DNA of 40,722 bases from Cardiobacteriales bacterium (lineage in GTDB: Bacteria; Pseudomonadota; Gammaproteobacteria; Cardiobacteriales; Wohlfahrtiimonadaceae): NCBI GenBank assembly GCA_030150565.1, contig JASLFR010000026.1:1-40722 (forward strand). The letters are read 5' to 3'. Both the position numbers and the translations under genes were made by a program. Shown here piece by piece: positions 38,940 through 40,722 of this stretch. The first letter of the stretch is position 1. Each line of letters begins with the position of its first letter. The notes beneath the pieces were generated by a model that was not told the origin of the DNA, did no database searches, and saw nothing but the letters and a program-made list of their open reading frames with translations.

Positions 38940-40722
38940 TTAGCGTTTAAGCTTTTTTAGTGCCGCAAAGGGATTATTGATCGGTGCATTTTTCTCTTCC
39001 CGCTCACTCCGTTTATTCGGCTTTCTCTCCCGCTTATTATTGGGGGACCTCTTCTGATTATTGATCTCATTAGCATCATCCGTTAGACGCATTGAGAGCC
39101 CAATTCGTCTCCGCTCAAGATCGATCTCCATCACCTTTACAGTGACGATATCTCCAACTGAAACAACAGAGTGGGGATCTTTAATGAAGCGATCAGCCAG
39201 CGCACTAATATGAACTAAGCCATCTTGCCCAATTCCAATATCAACAAATGCTCCAAAGTTTGCAACATTTGAGATTACCCCCTCTAAAATCATATTCGGT
39301 TTTAGATCGCTAATCGATTCAATCCCCTCTTTAAAGTTAGCAGTCTCAAATTCTGGACGGGGGTCTCTGCCAGGTTTTTCGAGCTCTGCAATAATATCGA
39401 TGACGGTAGGAAGCCCAAATTTTTCGCAGATATAATCGTTAGGATTGAGGCTACGTAGGAGAGTATGATTCCCGATGAGTGATTCGAGCGGGAGATTATT
39501 TCTCTTCTGAATTCGTTCAACGACAGGGTACGCCTCTGGGTGGACAGCTGAGTAATCGAGTGGATTCTTTCCATCACGAATGCGTAGGAATCCTGCCGCC
39601 TGTTCAAAGGTTTTAGGGCCGATACGGGGAACTTTCTGAATCGTTTTGCGTTCAAGAAAGGGGCCATTCTCATCTCGATACGCCACAATATTTTGTGCGG
39701 TTGTCTGATTGAGCCCTGAAACTTGCGCCAATAGAGGGACAGAAGCGGTATTGATATCGACACCAACTGCGTTTACACAATCCTCCACTACAGATTCAAG
39801 GGAGCGGGCGAGCTCATTCTGATTCACATCATGTTGATACTGCCCCACACCGATCGACTTTGGCTCAATCTTTACAAGCTCAGCTAGTGGATCTTGTAGG
39901 CGGCGAGCAATCGAGATAGCGCCTCTTAGTGAGACATCGAGCGTTGGAAACTCCTCTGCTGCTAATTGTGAAGCTGAATAGACAGACGCCCCCGCTTCAC
40001 TGATGATCACTTGATTGAGATGGGGGAAGTGGCGACGAAGCTCTGCAATGAGGCGATCACTCTCTCTAGAGGCGGTGCCATTACCGATCGCAACAAGATC
40101 GACCTCATACGCTTTTACAAGCTGAGCGAGCGTTGCGAGGGATTGATCCCAGCGATTTTGTGGTGCGTGTGGATAGATCGTGTCGGTTGCGATCAATTTC
40201 CCCGTACGATCTACAACGGCCAATTTACACCCAGTTCTAAATCCAGGGTCGAGCCCCAAAATTACCCGCTCACCAGCAGGGGATGCGAGAAGAAGATCTT
40301 TAAGATTGCGAGCAAAGACGTTGATCGCCTCCGCTTCCGCCTCCTCTTTTTAGCGATTAATGAGTTCAAGAGAGAGGGAGAGGCTCAATTTAGCGCGCCA
40401 AGCAAGACGAATCGTCTCTTTGATCCAATCGGATGGATTTGAACGCTCAAAATGGTTAGCAATCATGGTAAGAGGCGCAGCTTCTAACGCTTCGGGAAGG
40501 GCTAAGTTGAGGGTTAAGAGTCCCTCATTTCTTCCCCGTAGAAGAGCGAGAGCTCGGTGTGATGGGATCTCTTTAATCGGCTCACTAAATTCAAAATAAT
40601 CACGATATTTACTCGCCTCCTCCTCTTTCTCTTTCGTCACTCGGGAGGTGAGCTCCCCCTCATCCCATAAAAATTGGCGCAATCTTCCGATTAGGGGAGG
40701 GGTTTCTGAAATTTTATCGATG
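38940..40722 (-). pseudogene. tex: Transcription accessory protein Tex, interrupted by an in-frame TAA (5' end beyond window)
   Basis: Two open stretches in the same frame together make about 594 residues of Tex, which is usually about 770 long. The upstream part (window edge to 40353) has LRQFLWDEG and PSHRALALLRGRNEG. The downstream part (40349 to 38940) has the YqgF-type nuclease-like region LGLDPGFRTG and AIGNGTASRE, the helix-hairpin-helix SIGVGQYQHDV and VGVDINTASVPLL, and the S1 domain GAFVDIGIGQDGLVHIS. The join reads ELINR, TAA at 40352-40350, then KEEAEAEAINVFARNL. Aligned with E. coli YhgF, the TAA takes exactly one residue position with no insertion or deletion. So it is a single-base nonsense change, a sequencing error, or read-through. 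The piece after the stop could start only at TTG 40259 or similar. Confidence 0.85.

Overview
The window looks like chromosomal core DNA of a Gammaproteobacterium with a moderate-to-low GC genome. Two conserved neighbourhoods point there: hfq-hflX-hflK-hflC-purA, and ndk-rlmN-pilF-rodZ-hisS-yfgM-bamB-der. Rep helicase, LptF/LptG, KdsD, BtuB and many lipobox proteins show a Gram-negative cell with LPS. A type IV pilus assembly gene (pilF) is present. The lineage may be near Ignatzschineria, Wohlfahrtiimonas or Cardiobacteriales; this is a guess from gene order and composition, with no search behind it. I saw no rRNA, tRNA, CRISPR array, insertion sequence or prophage.

Layout. 1-1532 (minus): a PAP2 phosphatase cut by the window edge and a Cof-type HAD phosphatase. 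1783-8393 (plus): hfq, hflX, hflK, hflC, purA and a phosphomannomutase. 8390-11650 (minus): tgt, lptF, lptG. 11843-12908 (plus): holC and an unknown lipoprotein. 13014-16392 (minus): a four-gene unit of unknown membrane protein, glutaredoxin-like protein, recN and an M48 protease lipoprotein. 16502-24790 (plus): kdsD, rep, then a vitamin B12 uptake block of 5-TM protein, TonB-like protein, BtuD-like, BtuC-like, cobalamin riboswitch and btuB. 24930-28458 (plus): a DUF3870 protein, a 343-base gap with strong RNA structure, a CsiD/GlaH-type dioxygenase, a BtuF-like binding protein and cysK. 28557-36364 (plus): ndk through der. 36427-40722 (minus): a T4 endonuclease V-like enzyme, a YiiX-like hydrolase, a small lipoprotein, an EamA transporter, and tex interrupted by an in-frame stop.

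How the genes work together. HflK/HflC control the FtsH protease, HflX rescues ribosomes and Hfq handles small RNAs. LptF/LptG and KdsD serve LPS transport and synthesis. RlmN, HisS, Der, YfgM and BamB serve translation, ribosome assembly and envelope biogenesis. The B12 block has all parts of a transport line: outer-membrane receptor, energy transducer, binding protein, permease and ATPase. Its riboswitch lies inside the block, directly before btuB, and btuF is about 1.8 kb downstream next to cysK.

The points most worth a second look are: the structured RNA candidate at 25416-25524 (a 27-bp hairpin whose only non-Watson-Crick pairs are G-U on the plus-strand RNA, followed by a U tract); the in-frame TAA in tex; the B12 locus with a TonB-like protein translationally coupled to an ABC transporter beside an unknown 5-TM protein; the apparent lack of an ATG/GTG/TTG start for hflX; and the phage-type pyrimidine-dimer glycosylase.
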